Source: Clostridia bacterium (GTDB lineage: Bacteria > Bacillota > Clostridia > Oscillospirales > UBA644). From it: a stretch of 31,406 nucleotides of DNA. Numbering within the stretch: the stretch's first letter is position 1; every line of letters starts with the position of its first letter. Both the position numbers and the translations under genes were made by a program. The stretch covers positions 1 through 31,406 of the forward strand of contig WHHJ01000019.1 of assembly GCA_014872655.1 (NCBI GenBank), read 5' to 3'. Positions 17,241 through 25,292 of the stretch are shown here, one piece after another. The notes under the pieces were generated by a model. It saw only the letters and a program-made list of their open reading frames with translations, was not told where the DNA came from and searched no databases.

Positions 17241-18464
17241 TTAAGCAGCCGATTCCGTCGGTGTTTCGGATTGTTCTTGCTCCAACCCATACGCTACATT
17301 CAGGGTATGCAGTACCCGATTGCGATAATTTGCTTCCTCGATCGTCCACGCCTCCATATGGGTACAGTTTTCAACCGTCCAAACTTCTACACTGTTTTTA
17401 GAAGAATCTACAGCCGCAGCCAATGTCTGGCAACTATCCGAACCAAACACCGCATCGGAATCTCCTCCAATGAACAACAGCGTTTTCCCATCCATTCTGG
17501 AACAAGCTGAAAGCGGACTGTCCCGATAAAGATCTACGCCCGAAAACCATTCTACACCGGCCCGTACAAACGGCGAAAATCCTTCGGGTAACCCTGACCA
17601 GCGCGAAAAATCAGACCGGAACGTACTGTATAAATCGATATATGGACTATCTGCAATGATTACCTGAACTCTGGAATCGTCTGCCCCTTCCATCAGGGCG
17701 CTGGCAGCGCCGAATGACCAGCCGGCAAGCGCAAACTGATGCAGGTTCTTTTCCTGTTCAAAATAATCCAACACACATCGCAGCTCGTCCGTCTCTCGGG
17801 TTCCAAACGTATAGCCTTCCCCCTCCGAAGAACCGCTACCTGAATAATCAAACATCACCACATTATATCCGGCATCTGCCAAATCACGCGCCAGATAAGT
17901 GATGTTGAGCAGTGTCATATTTTTATTGTCTTTGTAAGAATGCGACAACACAACCGTACGCTCGGAAACCGTTGTTTGAGCCTGTTCATTGACGTCTCCG
18001 GTGTTTTGGGGCTGAGACGGAATAAACCATCCAGCCATCTTTTTTCCGTTAGGTGCTTGAATTTCATGGAATTCATAATACAATCCCAGTTCATCCGGAA
18101 ACGTATTGATCGGCTCTTTTGCCGGACGAACAATACCGACTACCGCCGCTACAATAATAGAAAACAGCACGGCAATCAAAACGACTAACGTGACGATAAC
18201 ACAAACAACAACCCCTTTGCGCACCGTAAACCCGCTCTTCTTTTTAATCAAATCCTTTTTACGCGGTTTTTCAGCAGCACGGTTCTTCGCAGATCCCGAC
18301 AAAGCGGTTCCCTTTTTTTTATTCGATTTTTCCATATTAGCAAATGCAGCCTTTAAATCCGCCTGCAACTTTTTTTCCTGTTTGTGTTCCGTTTTTTCTG
18401 ACACGAACTTTGAAGATTTTTCAGATAAATTCTCGGTCGTCTGTTTTTTCTGCTTTTCTGACAC
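17241..18464 (-). CDS. Membrane-anchored alpha/beta hydrolase
   Basis: A 407-residue protein. Residues 1-80 are an unusually Lys/Glu/Ser-rich, probably disordered cytosolic tail; one membrane helix lies at about 84-112; the rest is an extracytoplasmic alpha/beta hydrolase domain. The nucleophile elbow is GWSFGA (Ser250), the acid is probably Asp335 or Asp337 in GGDSDAVFG, and the base His369 in NCTHMEAW. The oxyanion region is LSHSYKDN and the strand before the elbow has VMFDYSGSGSSEG. Substrate unknown; relatives are annotated as serine aminopeptidases or esterases. Start: GTG 18464 follows GCGGAGGG with 5 bp spacing, right after the stop of the upstream gene. An upstream in-frame GTG (18491) would overlap that gene and lacks a site. 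Co-transcribed with the 177-residue membrane protein. Confidence 0.85.
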   Translation of the reverse strand: MSEKQKKQTTENLSEKSSKFVSEKTEHKQEKKLQADLKAAFANMEKSNKKKGTALSGSAKNRAAEKPRKKDLIKKKSGFTVRKGVVVCVIVTLVVLIAVLFSIIVAAVVGIVRPAKEPINTFPDELGLYYEFHEIQAPNGKKMAGWFIPSQPQNTGDVNEQAQTTVSERTVVLSHSYKDNKNMTLLNITYLARDLADAGYNVVMFDYSGSGSSEGEGYTFGTRETDELRCVLDYFEQEKNLHQFALAGWSFGAASALMEGADDSRVQVIIADSPYIDLYSTFRSDFSRWSGLPEGFSPFVRAGVEWFSGVDLYRDSPLSACSRMDGKTLLFIGGDSDAVFGSDSCQTLAAAVDSSKNSVEVWTVENCTHMEAWTIEEANYRNRVLHTLNVAYGLEQEQSETPTESAA

Positions 18465-18478
18465 GTTTTCCCTCCGCG

Positions 18479-19012
18479 CTATCTTTTCCACTTATTTAAC
18501 CAAGGCTGAATAAACTGAATGTTTTTGGCACCCATATAATATCCCACGCCGCCGGCGATCACACAAACCAACATCAAAGCTGTATAAACCCAACCGCCGT
18601 ATGTTCCCGGATACGTGCTGCCAAACAAAAAAATGTACAGCAAATAATATCCGCAAAACGACAAAACCATATTCACCACATTCATCACCTGACGCAGCAA
18701 ACTGTCCGGCAAATAGACAGCCAGTAAAAAGACTACTTCCATCATTCCAAAAACCAATCCAGTTGCCGCCAATCCGCGCAGATTATTTGCCGGCTGCCGA
18801 CCGGCATCTACTCGGATTTTATCTTTTCCGCCAATTGACCAGCAGGTAAAAATCACAAAATACAGCAAAACAATAACATAAAAAACAGCAAACACGCCGT
18901 TCAGCCACGAAAAGCCCGACATCTCTACAACCGGCACACTCATAAACGAAAGCAGACAGATCATCAGTACCCGCAGCAATAAATATAAGGAAAGCTTTAA
19001 TGTTTGTTTCAT
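18479..19012 (-). CDS. Polytopic membrane protein of unknown function
   Basis: A 177-residue protein with about five membrane helices (LSLYLLLRVLMICLLSF, VFAVFYVIVLLYFVIFTCW, a third around GLVFGMMEVVFLLAVYL, then VVNMVLSFCGYYLLYIFLF and VYTALMLVCVIAGGVGYYMG), short polar loops and a basic end. No family recognised. ATG 19012 has GGAGG at 8 bp; an in-frame extension to 19111 rich in Cys (CTTCTAAL, FDCASCKSFYR) has no ribosome site, though it lies inside the transcribed leader. It is the first gene of a two-gene unit with the hydrolase; RBS of the hydrolase follows its stop at once. Confidence 0.75.
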   Translation of the reverse strand: MKQTLKLSLYLLLRVLMICLLSFMSVPVVEMSGFSWLNGVFAVFYVIVLLYFVIFTCWSIGGKDKIRVDAGRQPANNLRGLAATGLVFGMMEVVFLLAVYLPDSLLRQVMNVVNMVLSFCGYYLLYIFLFGSTYPGTYGGWVYTALMLVCVIAGGVGYYMGAKNIQFIQPWLNKWKR

Positions 19013-19181
19013 CCTCTTTTTCCTCCGTGTTCTGTAAAACGACTTGCAACTGGCACAGTCAAACAATCTTCCGATCAAAGCTGCCGTACACGTTGTGCAA
19101 ATCTCCATCATCGGCTATATATACATATCCGCTCGGATTTCAAACACAACTCTTATTTCGCAACGCCGCTTATTCAAAAGT

Positions 19182-19210
19182 ATTGTACCATATTTATGCC
19201 CCATTTTCAA
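19182..19210 (-). promoter_or_regulatory. Promoter of the membrane protein-hydrolase unit
   Basis: On the minus strand TTGAAA and TACAAT are separated by 17 bp. The -10 lies about 170 nt upstream of ATG 19012, leaving a fairly long leader. Confidence 0.7.
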
Positions 19211-19501
19211 TCATTTCCTGTAGAGATATGCCAAATATTTTATGAACTTTTCGGTTTTTTAATACAATGACAATACGGAACAAATAATTTAAAAATAAAA
19301 ACCCTTAACCAATTTTTCAACAACATAAAAGCGTTAAAAAAGAAGAAAAGACAAAATTTAAAAAACAAAACGCTTGTGCAACAGATTATTTTTACATTAC
19401 AAAAATTCCATAAACAACGCAAAAGCTAAATAAAACACAATATCCTCACAAATATATAAAAAAACAAAGTACAATTCCTGGAACGGACAGCACACAGAAT
19501 C

Positions 19502-19536
19502 TTCCCCTTGTCTTTGAACGATCAAGACAAGGGGAA
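19502..19536 (-). terminator. Hairpin at the end of the ABC exporter unit
   Basis: A perfect 13-bp inverted repeat (TTCCCCTTGTCTT / AAGACAAGGGGAA) around 9 nt, 8 bp after the ABC stop codon. It lacks a good T tract on either strand, so it may be a terminator of the weak kind or an mRNA 3'-end stabiliser. Confidence 0.55.
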
Positions 19537-19543
19537 TTGCCTT

Positions 19544-21340
19544 TTAATTTACAGCTGTTTGTTGCGTATATTTTTCAGCCTGCATACGAAACATTTTGGC
19601 ATACTCACCGTTTTGAGCCAATAATTGTTCATGCGACCCGCTTTCGATAATCCGACCGTCAGAAAACATATAGATACGGTCCGCAATCCGCGTTGTCGAA
19701 AGACGATGAGAAATAAAAATAACAGTCTGTTCCTCCGCATACGCCGCAATCGATTTATTCAACTCATACTCCGCCACAGGGTCCAACGCCGAAGACGGCT
19801 CATCCATAATAATCAAATCATACGGACGGGCAAAAACCCGGGCGATCGCGACCTTCTGGGATTCTCCGCCTGAGAGATTTTCACCGTTGTCGTCAAACTC
19901 TTTGGTTAACAACGTGTTTAAACCGTTTTGAAATGTTTGCAATTTGTCTGAAAAAGTCGATTTTTCCAGAGCGTTAAGCACCGTGGCATCATCTTCCGGC
20001 CCCCGATAATCCGCCTCCAATACGTTTTCCGCTACTGTTGCAGCAAAAATATGATAATCCTGAAAAACAACGCCAATTCGTCGACGGTACTCTTCCGGAT
20101 TAAACTGCCGGATATTTTGTCCATTCCAAAGAATCTGTCCCTGGCTCACATCATACAACCGCATCAGCAATTTGATCAACGTCGTCTTTCCTGCGCCGTT
20201 GTAACCGACAATCGCAATCTTTTCCCCTCGCGAAATCTCCAAATTTACTTGCTGCAACACCGGATCTTTCGCATAAGCAAAATCAACATCCTGCAACTGC
20301 AACCGTTCAAATGAGGGAATCTGGGTTTGCGAGCCTGTAATTTGAGGCTCATAAGCCAAAAATTTCAGATATTTATCAATAAACAGTGCGTGCTCATGCA
20401 TTCGAACTAAAGAATTCATCAACGCGCGCATATACCAGGAGATCCGCCACATAGAGTTGATCACAACCGTAAAGCCGCCCAGCAAAACGGCTTTTTGGAC
20501 TAATAATAAATACAGCAACCAAACTAAAACCCCGCCAAACAAAATCTCACCGGTCAACGTCGAACCTGCGGTCAAAAAACTATAATATTTTCCGTATTTT
20601 GTCCTCAGATCAACCAAATTTTCAATGGCATCATCATACTCCTGCTTTAAATTCTCCCCTACCCGGGAAATACGCAGCTCCTTTGCAGCATCTACCAGAT
20701 AGTGTACACGCCGTACATATTCTGTTTTTCTGGTTTCTGGCTGCAACTTTTCATATTCCTTAATGCGTAGACGATTGATCACCAAACTAAAAACAACTCG
20801 AGCTACATTTCCAATCAATACTACAACTGTGATGCCGATATCAACCGTCAGCAAAACTCCAATCACAGAAATTCCTGAAATCAGAAATTTTAAAATGGAA
20901 CCCACATCTTTAACCAGTTCTTCTGCCCGGGTATTGGCCTGATCCATGGCCATCACATAATCGTTATAAAAAACAGGATCATCATAACAGGCAACATCCA
21001 GTTTCACAGCCCGCCCGATTAAGTCAGACTGCATCCGATATTGTAATGCCCGACGTTGAAAAGTCTGAAAATAATATCTAAATGAAGTATAATATATATA
21101 AACGAAAATCAAAAAGATGATCATCATCACAACAATCCACATCGTCTGCGTTACAGACTTTCTGCTGTCCAACGCATCAAACAGCATTTTCGTATAAATG
21201 GAAGTGACAGCCTCAACCAAGCCGCCTACTAAATATTCACCCAACTGCATCCACAAATATCCCGGCGAATATTTTGCCACCTGCCTAAGCATGTACCAGT
21301 TGTTTGACAGTACATGCGTCTTTTGTCGCTTTTTCTTCAT
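19544..21340 (-). CDS. ABC exporter half-transporter (intact)
   Basis: A 598-residue fused membrane/ATPase subunit of the ABC exporter (ABCB-like) class. Residues 1-330 form the membrane domain with about six helices and a conserved intracellular loop pattern (KLDVACYDDPVFYNDYV). The ATPase domain is complete: Walker A GYNGAGKTT (Lys385), Q-loop VVFQDYHIF, signature NLSGGESQKVAIARV, Walker B LIIMDEPSSALDP, H-loop FISHRLSTTRIA. There is no C39 peptidase domain. It lies 36 bp downstream of a second half-transporter on the same strand, the usual layout for a heterodimer. Since the partner is frameshifted and lacks its Walker Lys, this subunit may act alone or with another partner. Substrate unknown; peptide or drug export is the common role. 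AAAGGAATG precedes the ATG. Confidence 0.9.
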   Translation of the reverse strand: MKKKRQKTHVLSNNWYMLRQVAKYSPGYLWMQLGEYLVGGLVEAVTSIYTKMLFDALDSRKSVTQTMWIVVMMIIFLIFVYIYYTSFRYYFQTFQRRALQYRMQSDLIGRAVKLDVACYDDPVFYNDYVMAMDQANTRAEELVKDVGSILKFLISGISVIGVLLTVDIGITVVVLIGNVARVVFSLVINRLRIKEYEKLQPETRKTEYVRRVHYLVDAAKELRISRVGENLKQEYDDAIENLVDLRTKYGKYYSFLTAGSTLTGEILFGGVLVWLLYLLLVQKAVLLGGFTVVINSMWRISWYMRALMNSLVRMHEHALFIDKYLKFLAYEPQITGSQTQIPSFERLQLQDVDFAYAKDPVLQQVNLEISRGEKIAIVGYNGAGKTTLIKLLMRLYDVSQGQILWNGQNIRQFNPEEYRRRIGVVFQDYHIFAATVAENVLEADYRGPEDDATVLNALEKSTFSDKLQTFQNGLNTLLTKEFDDNGENLSGGESQKVAIARVFARPYDLIIMDEPSSALDPVAEYELNKSIAAYAEEQTVIFISHRLSTTRIADRIYMFSDGRIIESGSHEQLLAQNGEYAKMFRMQAEKYTQQTAVN

Positions 21341-21376
21341 GTCTCATTCCTTTCTGTCTTCTATCCCATGATCTCA

Positions 21377-23223
21377 TCAAAAAGCAGGGGTCTCGACTTC
21401 GTTTGCCGAAAAATTTGTATCCGACACATAGTTTTTGGCCTGATAGCGGAACATCTGCGCATATTTTCCATTCTTTTGCATCAACTCCGCATGAGATCCC
21501 TGTTCGACAATCTTTCCTTCTTCTAACAAAAAAATGCGATCTGCCAAAACCGCAGAAGACATCCGATGCGAAATAAACAAGATCGTTTTTCCTTCGCATC
21601 CATTCATCATATTTTCATACATTCGGTGTTCCGCTACGGGATCCAGAGCCGAAGACGGTTCGTCTAACAATACAATATCGCTGTCATCCGTAAAAATTCG
21701 GGCAAGCGAAAGCTTTTGATATTCTCCTCCTGATAAAACGACCCCATGATCATCAAATTCGCGTGTTAAAATAGTCTGCAACCTCGAAGGCATTTGATCA
21801 ACCAGATTATAGGCTCCACTCTTCCGAAGCCCGTCCCAGACAACCGAATCATCCTGCTCCGTCGTCGGACGCAGCAACACATTATCACGCACTGACAACG
21901 AAAACTTTGCAAAGTCCTGAAAGACCACACTGTATCGTTGCTGATATTCCGCCAAACGTAAATTTCGAATATCTTCATCCGCATACAAAATCTGTCCCTG
22001 AGTCGGATCATACAACCGGAGAAGCAGTTTCACCAACGTTGATTCTCCGGATCCGTTTTGGCCAACCAAGGCGATTTTTCCCCCTGATGAATCTGCATAC
22101 AGACGTTTTCCAGCACATTCTTTCCCGGTTTATAAGCAAACGATACATTTTGCAAACAAACACTTCCATGGCCTGGCATCTTTTCTCCGCTGACAATCTT
22201 GGGCTGATAATCTAAGAACTGTCTGAGATTTTCTATATATAACGAGTGTCCGACAAACTCCCCCAACCGGGATGAAAAATCCGTCAGCGTATACGTTACC
22301 TGTGAAATAGAATTGACAACCACTAAACAGTCGCCGTATTTCATTCGCCCTGTTCCCAGTGTCTGCCAAATCGAATATAGCGTTGCTGCATAAGCAGAAA
22401 GCACCGAGTATCCCATACTGCTCATAAATTCCATCAAAGCCGTCTTCCAGCCGTACTTTTTACAAACGATAACCGCCTGGGTATAAGCCTCTTTAAATTG
22501 CCGAAAAAACACCTTATAAATATTCAGCACACGCAACTCTTTGGCATAATCATTTAGATAAAAAATACGCTGTGTGTAAGCGGATTTTCGATCTTCCCGA
22601 GTAATTTCCATCTCACTTTCATACCGATATTTTTTGGATTGCTTCACAAAAAACGTAAAAAGCAATGGAATGATTGCAAAAATAATCAATACGGGATCGA
22701 TAATAAAAATTAAAAACGAATTGGTAAAAATCGAAATGACCGTCCAAATCAATCCTGTAAAACTTTCGAAAACCTCCATGGCCTTTTCTACGCTTACGTT
22801 CATTGCGCGGATATACTGATCAAAAAATTCTGCCGATTCAAAACAAGCCAAATCTACATTTCTGGCTTGCTGCATCAACACTGAATCAAATTTTTGCCGA
22901 ATGCGGCACTCCATTCTCGGCGAAAGCAAATTCCACCAAACAGAAGAAACCGTTGATGAAACGACAATCGCACAGGTGATCAAAACAATATACAACAGCA
23001 ACTGTTCAAATGTTTTTCCTTCCTGCACACCATTGATAATATATCGAAGCAGAAAAGCATCTTGTAAAAAATCCAAAACACTCCAGACGCCTGTCCAAAC
23101 TAAATTAAATACTAGATAAACCGGCGCTGCTTGATAAATCATCTTTAAAATAAAAAAATTATTTGCAATAATTCGAGAGACCTTTTGCCGATTCTTTTTG
23201 GTCTCTGCTTTTTTCTTATGCAC
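21377..23223 (-). pseudogene. ABC exporter half-transporter, frameshifted and Walker A mutant
   Basis: Second half-transporter of the pair. The first frame (23223 to 22030) holds the membrane domain with the DLACFESAEFFDQYIRAM loop; it leaves the reading frame after HQGEK. The second frame (22069 to 21377) holds the ATPase: Q-loop VVFQDFAKF, signature VLSGGEYQKLSLARI, Walker B IVLLDEPSSALDP, H-loop LFISHRMSS. Adding one A to the A5 run (forward T5, 22075-22079) restores GEKIALVGQNGSG, so a 1-bp deletion is inferred. Independently, the Walker A reads GSGESTLV: the ATP-binding Lys is Glu (codon at 22043-22045, GAA where AAA is expected). Both changes destroy ATPase function. Start: GTG 23223 has GGAGAGGGG upstream; ATG 23253 has no site. 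Heterodimer partner of the intact subunit downstream. Confidence 0.85.
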
Positions 23224-23401
23224 TTTTCCAGCCCCTCTCCGTATCTTTGTCATAACCGTACTTTGACGGAGGTTCTACCTTGTCCACAGAACAGGCTGTT
23301 TTACACACCATTTCATACCACGTATTTATCTGATCGCCTCTTACACGGTCGTATAATAGTCTCCCATGGCCTAAGTTCCGCGCAAAACAGGATTCTTCCA
23401 T
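23216..23401 (-). CDS. Possible 61-residue leader ORF before the ABC genes
   Basis: A 61-codon frame that ends 8 nt inside the ABC gene (which starts at GTG 23223), a spacing typical of translational coupling. It contains CFARNLGHGRLLYD, EMVCKTACSVDKVEPP and a C-terminal SKYGYDKDTERGWKSA. No good ribosome site precedes its ATG at 23401; an internal ATG at about 23311 would give a 31-residue form starting MVCKTAC. It could be a small protein, a leader peptide or chance. The ABC RBS lies inside it. Confidence 0.3.
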   Translation of the reverse strand: MEESCFARNLGHGRLLYDRVRGDQINTWYEMVCKTACSVDKVEPPSKYGYDKDTERGWKSA

Positions 23402-23460
23402 TCAAAAAGCTCTTACCAAAACACCGTAATATTGAATACTCTTACCAGATTTTGTATCTG

Positions 23461-23500
23461 TTTTATTCCCGGTATTCTGCCGCACACCTCAGCATCATAC
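23461..23500 (-). repeat. Direct repeat, downstream copy
   Basis: Second of two imperfect 40-bp direct copies, about 75-80 percent identical, sharing the core GGTGTGCGGC and AATACCG, 202 bp apart and in the same orientation in the ABC leader. Confidence 0.65.
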
Positions 23501-23662
23501 CTTATCCTTTCATAAAACATTTTACACTCTGACAGGTTCTGTTCCGCAACAACAATCGATCTGCATTTCTATGTCTGTAAAAAGGTTATATTCTTATTCT
23601 GAGTTATTCCGGCAACTGCGCGCTGCAACGTCACACGAACCGGCCAAGAACAAATCATGCTT

Positions 23663-23702
23663 GTTTTCCCTCGGTATTTCGCCGCACACCCCGGCATAAC
23701 AC
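23663..23702 (-). repeat. Direct repeat, upstream copy
   Basis: First copy (in transcription order) of the 40-bp motif with core GGTGTGCGGC and AATACCG. It is followed by a hairpin-forming sequence (AACAA...TTGTT inside CCGAG...CTTGG). Confidence 0.65.
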
Positions 23703-23756
23703 CCCATGTGGCTCACACAAACATCTTCCTCAAAATAAATTAAGAAAACAAAAAGG

Positions 23757-23806
23757 GACAGCCTTACGAATTCTGCCCCTTTCGATTCTTATCAACCCAA
23801 GCTGTC
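23757..23806 (-). terminator. Attenuator-type terminator in the ABC leader
   Basis: On the minus strand GACAGC-TT pairs with AAGGCTGTC (one bulge), followed by CCTTTTTGTTTTC. It lies about 35-90 nt downstream of the predicted start of transcription and its 5' arm overlaps the last codons of the 10-residue leader ORF. Confidence 0.6.
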
Positions 23807-23824
23807 AAAAAATAAAAAAGACAT
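23792..23824 (-). CDS. Candidate 10-residue leader peptide MSFLFFDSLG
   Basis: ATG at 23824, ten codons, TGA at 23792-23794. The codons for Asp-Ser (GACAGC) form the 5' arm of the terminator at 23757-23806, so a ribosome pausing on it would block the terminator. The ribosome site is weak (CGGCAAATTT). Same plan as the leader of the third ABC gene at 26837-26872. Inference only; no known leader peptide is matched. Confidence 0.35.
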   Translation of the reverse strand: MSFLFFDSLG

Positions 23825-23846
23825 AAATTTGCCGATTATATTTCAT

Positions 23847-23875
23847 ATAATAACACAAAAAAAGCCCAATGTCAA
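23847..23875 (-). promoter_or_regulatory. Strong promoter of the ABC exporter operon
   Basis: On the minus strand TTGACA, 17 bp, TATTAT. No gene start lies nearby; the next clear gene is the ABC half-transporter about 620 nt downstream, giving a long leader. Confidence 0.78.
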
Positions 23876-23967
23876 CAAAGAATACAAAAAAAACATTATT
23901 TTAAGATATTATTTTTATATTTTTATGCTTTTATAAAAAAACAATAACAGAAGTTCTTATTAAATAA

Positions 23968-23999
23968 AAAAATCTTCCGGCCGCAATCGGAAGATTTTT
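23968..23999 (-). terminator. Terminator of the zinc-ribbon protein gene
   Basis: A perfect 12-bp inverted repeat (AAAAATCTTCCG / CGGAAGATTTTT) around 8 nt, 20 bp after the stop codon at 24020. Confidence 0.9.
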
Positions 24000-24019
24000 A
24001 CTATACATAAATTTAAAAA

Positions 24020-24307
24020 CTATGCCCGGAAATTATGCCCACAATCGTGGCAGTAATAAATTTTCTTTCTATTCGAAAACCATTTTTTTGCCTGCCAAAC
24101 ATGCCCTTTTCCGCTTGCAACATGAATAATCGCCATCCACCAATCATAAAAAAGAAATACGCACATTCCGATCATCCACTTTATGATTACCCACCAAATA
24201 TAACAAAAGCCAAATAGAACGGTCCACAAACATCCATGCTTACTGGATTCATTTGATAGTTGAACATGTGTTCCACCGCATTTGGGACACTTCACATTGA
24301 TTCCCAT
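24020..24307 (-). CDS. Zinc-ribbon membrane protein
   Basis: A 95-residue protein with a split zinc ribbon: CPKCGG near the start and CHDCGHNF near the end, four Cys in two CxxC pairs. Between them lie a Gly/Cys/Trp-rich hydrophobic pair of helices (LWTVLFGFCYIWWVIIKWMIGMC cut by polar residues, then VFLFYDWWMAIIHV) and a basic linker (KKWFSNRKK). Similar small proteins are common in Firmicutes and have no known role. ATG 24307 has GGAGG at 7 bp; the ATG two codons earlier is too close to it. Own promoter (24368-24397) and terminator, so it is a single-gene unit. Confidence 0.75.
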   Translation of the reverse strand: MGINVKCPKCGGTHVQLSNESSKHGCLWTVLFGFCYIWWVIIKWMIGMCVFLFYDWWMAIIHVASGKGHVWQAKKWFSNRKKIYYCHDCGHNFRA

Positions 24308-24367
24308 ACACATTCCTCCAACCTTTAAAGTTTGCCTTTTGCTATGTATTTGCCATGATCTATATAA

Positions 24368-24397
24368 AATATATCACAAAATTCTTTTCATTGTCAA
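24368..24397 (-). promoter_or_regulatory. Promoter of the zinc-ribbon protein gene
   Basis: On the minus strand TTGACA, 18 bp, TATATT, about 60 bp before the start codon. Confidence 0.68.
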
Positions 24398-24513
24398 GCA
24401 CCTTCTTATTTCACCTCAAATGCAATCATCAGAGAAGGTTTCTTTTGTTCAAAAATAAGATCCGCCCCCAAAGTCCTACCCTGAAAAAAGAGGCGTCCAA
24501 AAACAAGGGGCTC

Positions 24514-25059
24514 TTAATAAATATCAATATTTGCACACTTGGTTCTTATAAATTCCAAAAAACTATCATATTGCTCTACTGATTCAAAACAAGAAATAGG
24601 CAATATATATGACATGATATTATTAACGTGAATGTAAATCATTTTATGGTCAACTACACTTATTCTTTCTACCGCAGAATATTTCAGTTCCGTTTTATTA
24701 TCAGGAGCAGTTTCAACCAAACGATCTTCATAAAACTCTATCGTAGACTCAGGAGAATATCCCATTTTTCCGCTCTTCTTTAAACTTTTAATCTGCCACC
24801 TTAATGTCCATGAAAAAAATACAGGCAAAAAGATTTGAATAAGAGAAAAACCAATAACTAAAAAAATGATTTCAAACACAAATACAATTGAAAAACCGTC
24901 TATGAACAAAAAAACTAAACTCGCTATTATAAAAAAAACAGTAATCGCTATCCGGAAAGATTTCATTTGTTTTTTACCATAAGGTGACCGAAGCATCCAA
25001 AAAGTATTATAGTTTAAATAATCTTGGTCGGTAATTGTTACATTAAACCGGAAATTCAT
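24514..25059 (-). CDS. YcxB-like membrane protein
   Basis: A 181-residue protein. A short polar N terminus (MNFRFNVTITDQDYLNYNTFWMLRS region), two adjacent membrane helices (about 36-57 and 60-84), then a C-terminal beta-rich cytosolic domain of the YcxB type (TIEFYEDRLVETAPDNKTELKYSAVERI, here only as its landmarks FYEDRL, ELKYSAVERI and YILPISCF). Function unknown. AAGGAGTG precedes ATG 25059. A weak hairpin (AAGAG/CTCTT, 24488-24515) with a T run may end the gene. Confidence 0.75.
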   Translation of the reverse strand: MNFRFNVTITDQDYLNYNTFWMLRSPYGKKQMKSFRIAITVFFIIASLVFLFIDGFSIVFVFEIIFLVIGFSLIQIFLPVFFSWTLRWQIKSLKKSGKMGYSPESTIEFYEDRLVETAPDNKTELKYSAVERISVVDHKMIYIHVNNIMSYILPISCFESVEQYDSFLEFIRTKCANIDIY

Positions 25060-25081
25060 GCTATCACACTCCTTTGATTAT

Positions 25082-25110
25082 ATTATAGCATAAATGCAGG
25101 CCAAACACAA
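25082..25110 (-). promoter_or_regulatory. Promoter of the YcxB-like gene
   Basis: On the minus strand TTGTGT, 17 bp, TATAAT. The -10 is consensus and the -35 is weak; it lies about 23 bp before the start codon. Confidence 0.6.
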
Positions 25111-25226
25111 TCCTCTTTCAGCCTTTATTCTGATCTATCCTTTTTCAAAATCCCGAATGCTAAGTTTGTTGAAGGTAAACCGAAGCGTAAAAAAATAAAA
25201 TTCCAAATGCACAAGTCCGTAAAAAA

Positions 25227-25262
25227 CGGACAATTGAAAAAAACGCCCTCCTATGGTAGAAT
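25227..25262 (+). repeat. Left terminal inverted repeat of the IS
   Basis: Matches the reverse complement of 26494-26525 with a few gaps. It includes the IS promoter. Confidence 0.7.
25234..25262 (+). promoter_or_regulatory. IS promoter
   Basis: TTGAAA, 17 bp, TAGAAT, inside the left end, 30 bp before orfA. Transcription should begin near 25269. Confidence 0.7.
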
Positions 25263-25285
25263 AGAAGTAAGGATCCCATAGGAGG
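25247..25285 (+). promoter_or_regulatory. Hairpin that masks the orfA ribosome site in read-through RNA
   Basis: Perfect 10-bp inverted repeat, CCTCCTATGG (25247-25256) and CCATAGGAGG (25276-25285). The right arm is the orfA ribosome binding site. The left arm lies upstream of the IS's own transcription start, so only transcripts entering from outside can form the hairpin and hide the site, as known for IS10 and IS50. Confidence 0.7.
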
Positions 25286-25292
25286 AATCTTT

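Larger units (their letters stand above)
19013..19543. other. Gene-free 530-bp stretch
   Basis: No gene is supported here. It contains the minus-strand promoter at 19182-19210, a 165-nt leader for the downstream membrane protein gene, an A-rich segment at about 19270-19460, and a strong hairpin at 19502-19536 at the end of the ABC exporter unit. Confidence 0.6.
23254..23756 (-). ncRNA. Long structured leader of the ABC exporter operon (candidate)
   Basis: About 500 nt between the leader terminator and the ABC start codon, all downstream of the promoter at 23847-23875. It is more G+C-rich than the A/T-rich DNA before it, contains a 40-nt motif twice (23461-23500 and 23663-23702), and has many short stems on the minus strand (for example AACAA/TTGTT after the upstream copy and GAATAC/GTATTC with CAGAT/ATCTG after the downstream one). 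Short Cys-rich frames occur too: MGCYAGVCGEIPR (from 23707) and MQIDCCCGTEPVRV (from about 23567), both without clear ribosome sites. I cannot match it to a known riboswitch or RNA class. It may be a regulatory RNA, a set of small peptides, or both. Confidence 0.4.

Noticed and set aside
22030..22080. Programmed frameshift joining the ABC 2 halves
   Set aside because: The run is only A5, and the Walker A Lys is lost as well, which points to decay.
23461..23702. CRISPR-like repeats
   Set aside because: Only two diverged copies 202 bp apart, no regular spacers and no cas genes.
25215..25231. GTCCGT/ACGGAC hairpin at the left IS edge as a target site duplication or att site
   Set aside because: It is an inverted, not a direct, repeat and has no counterpart after the right end.
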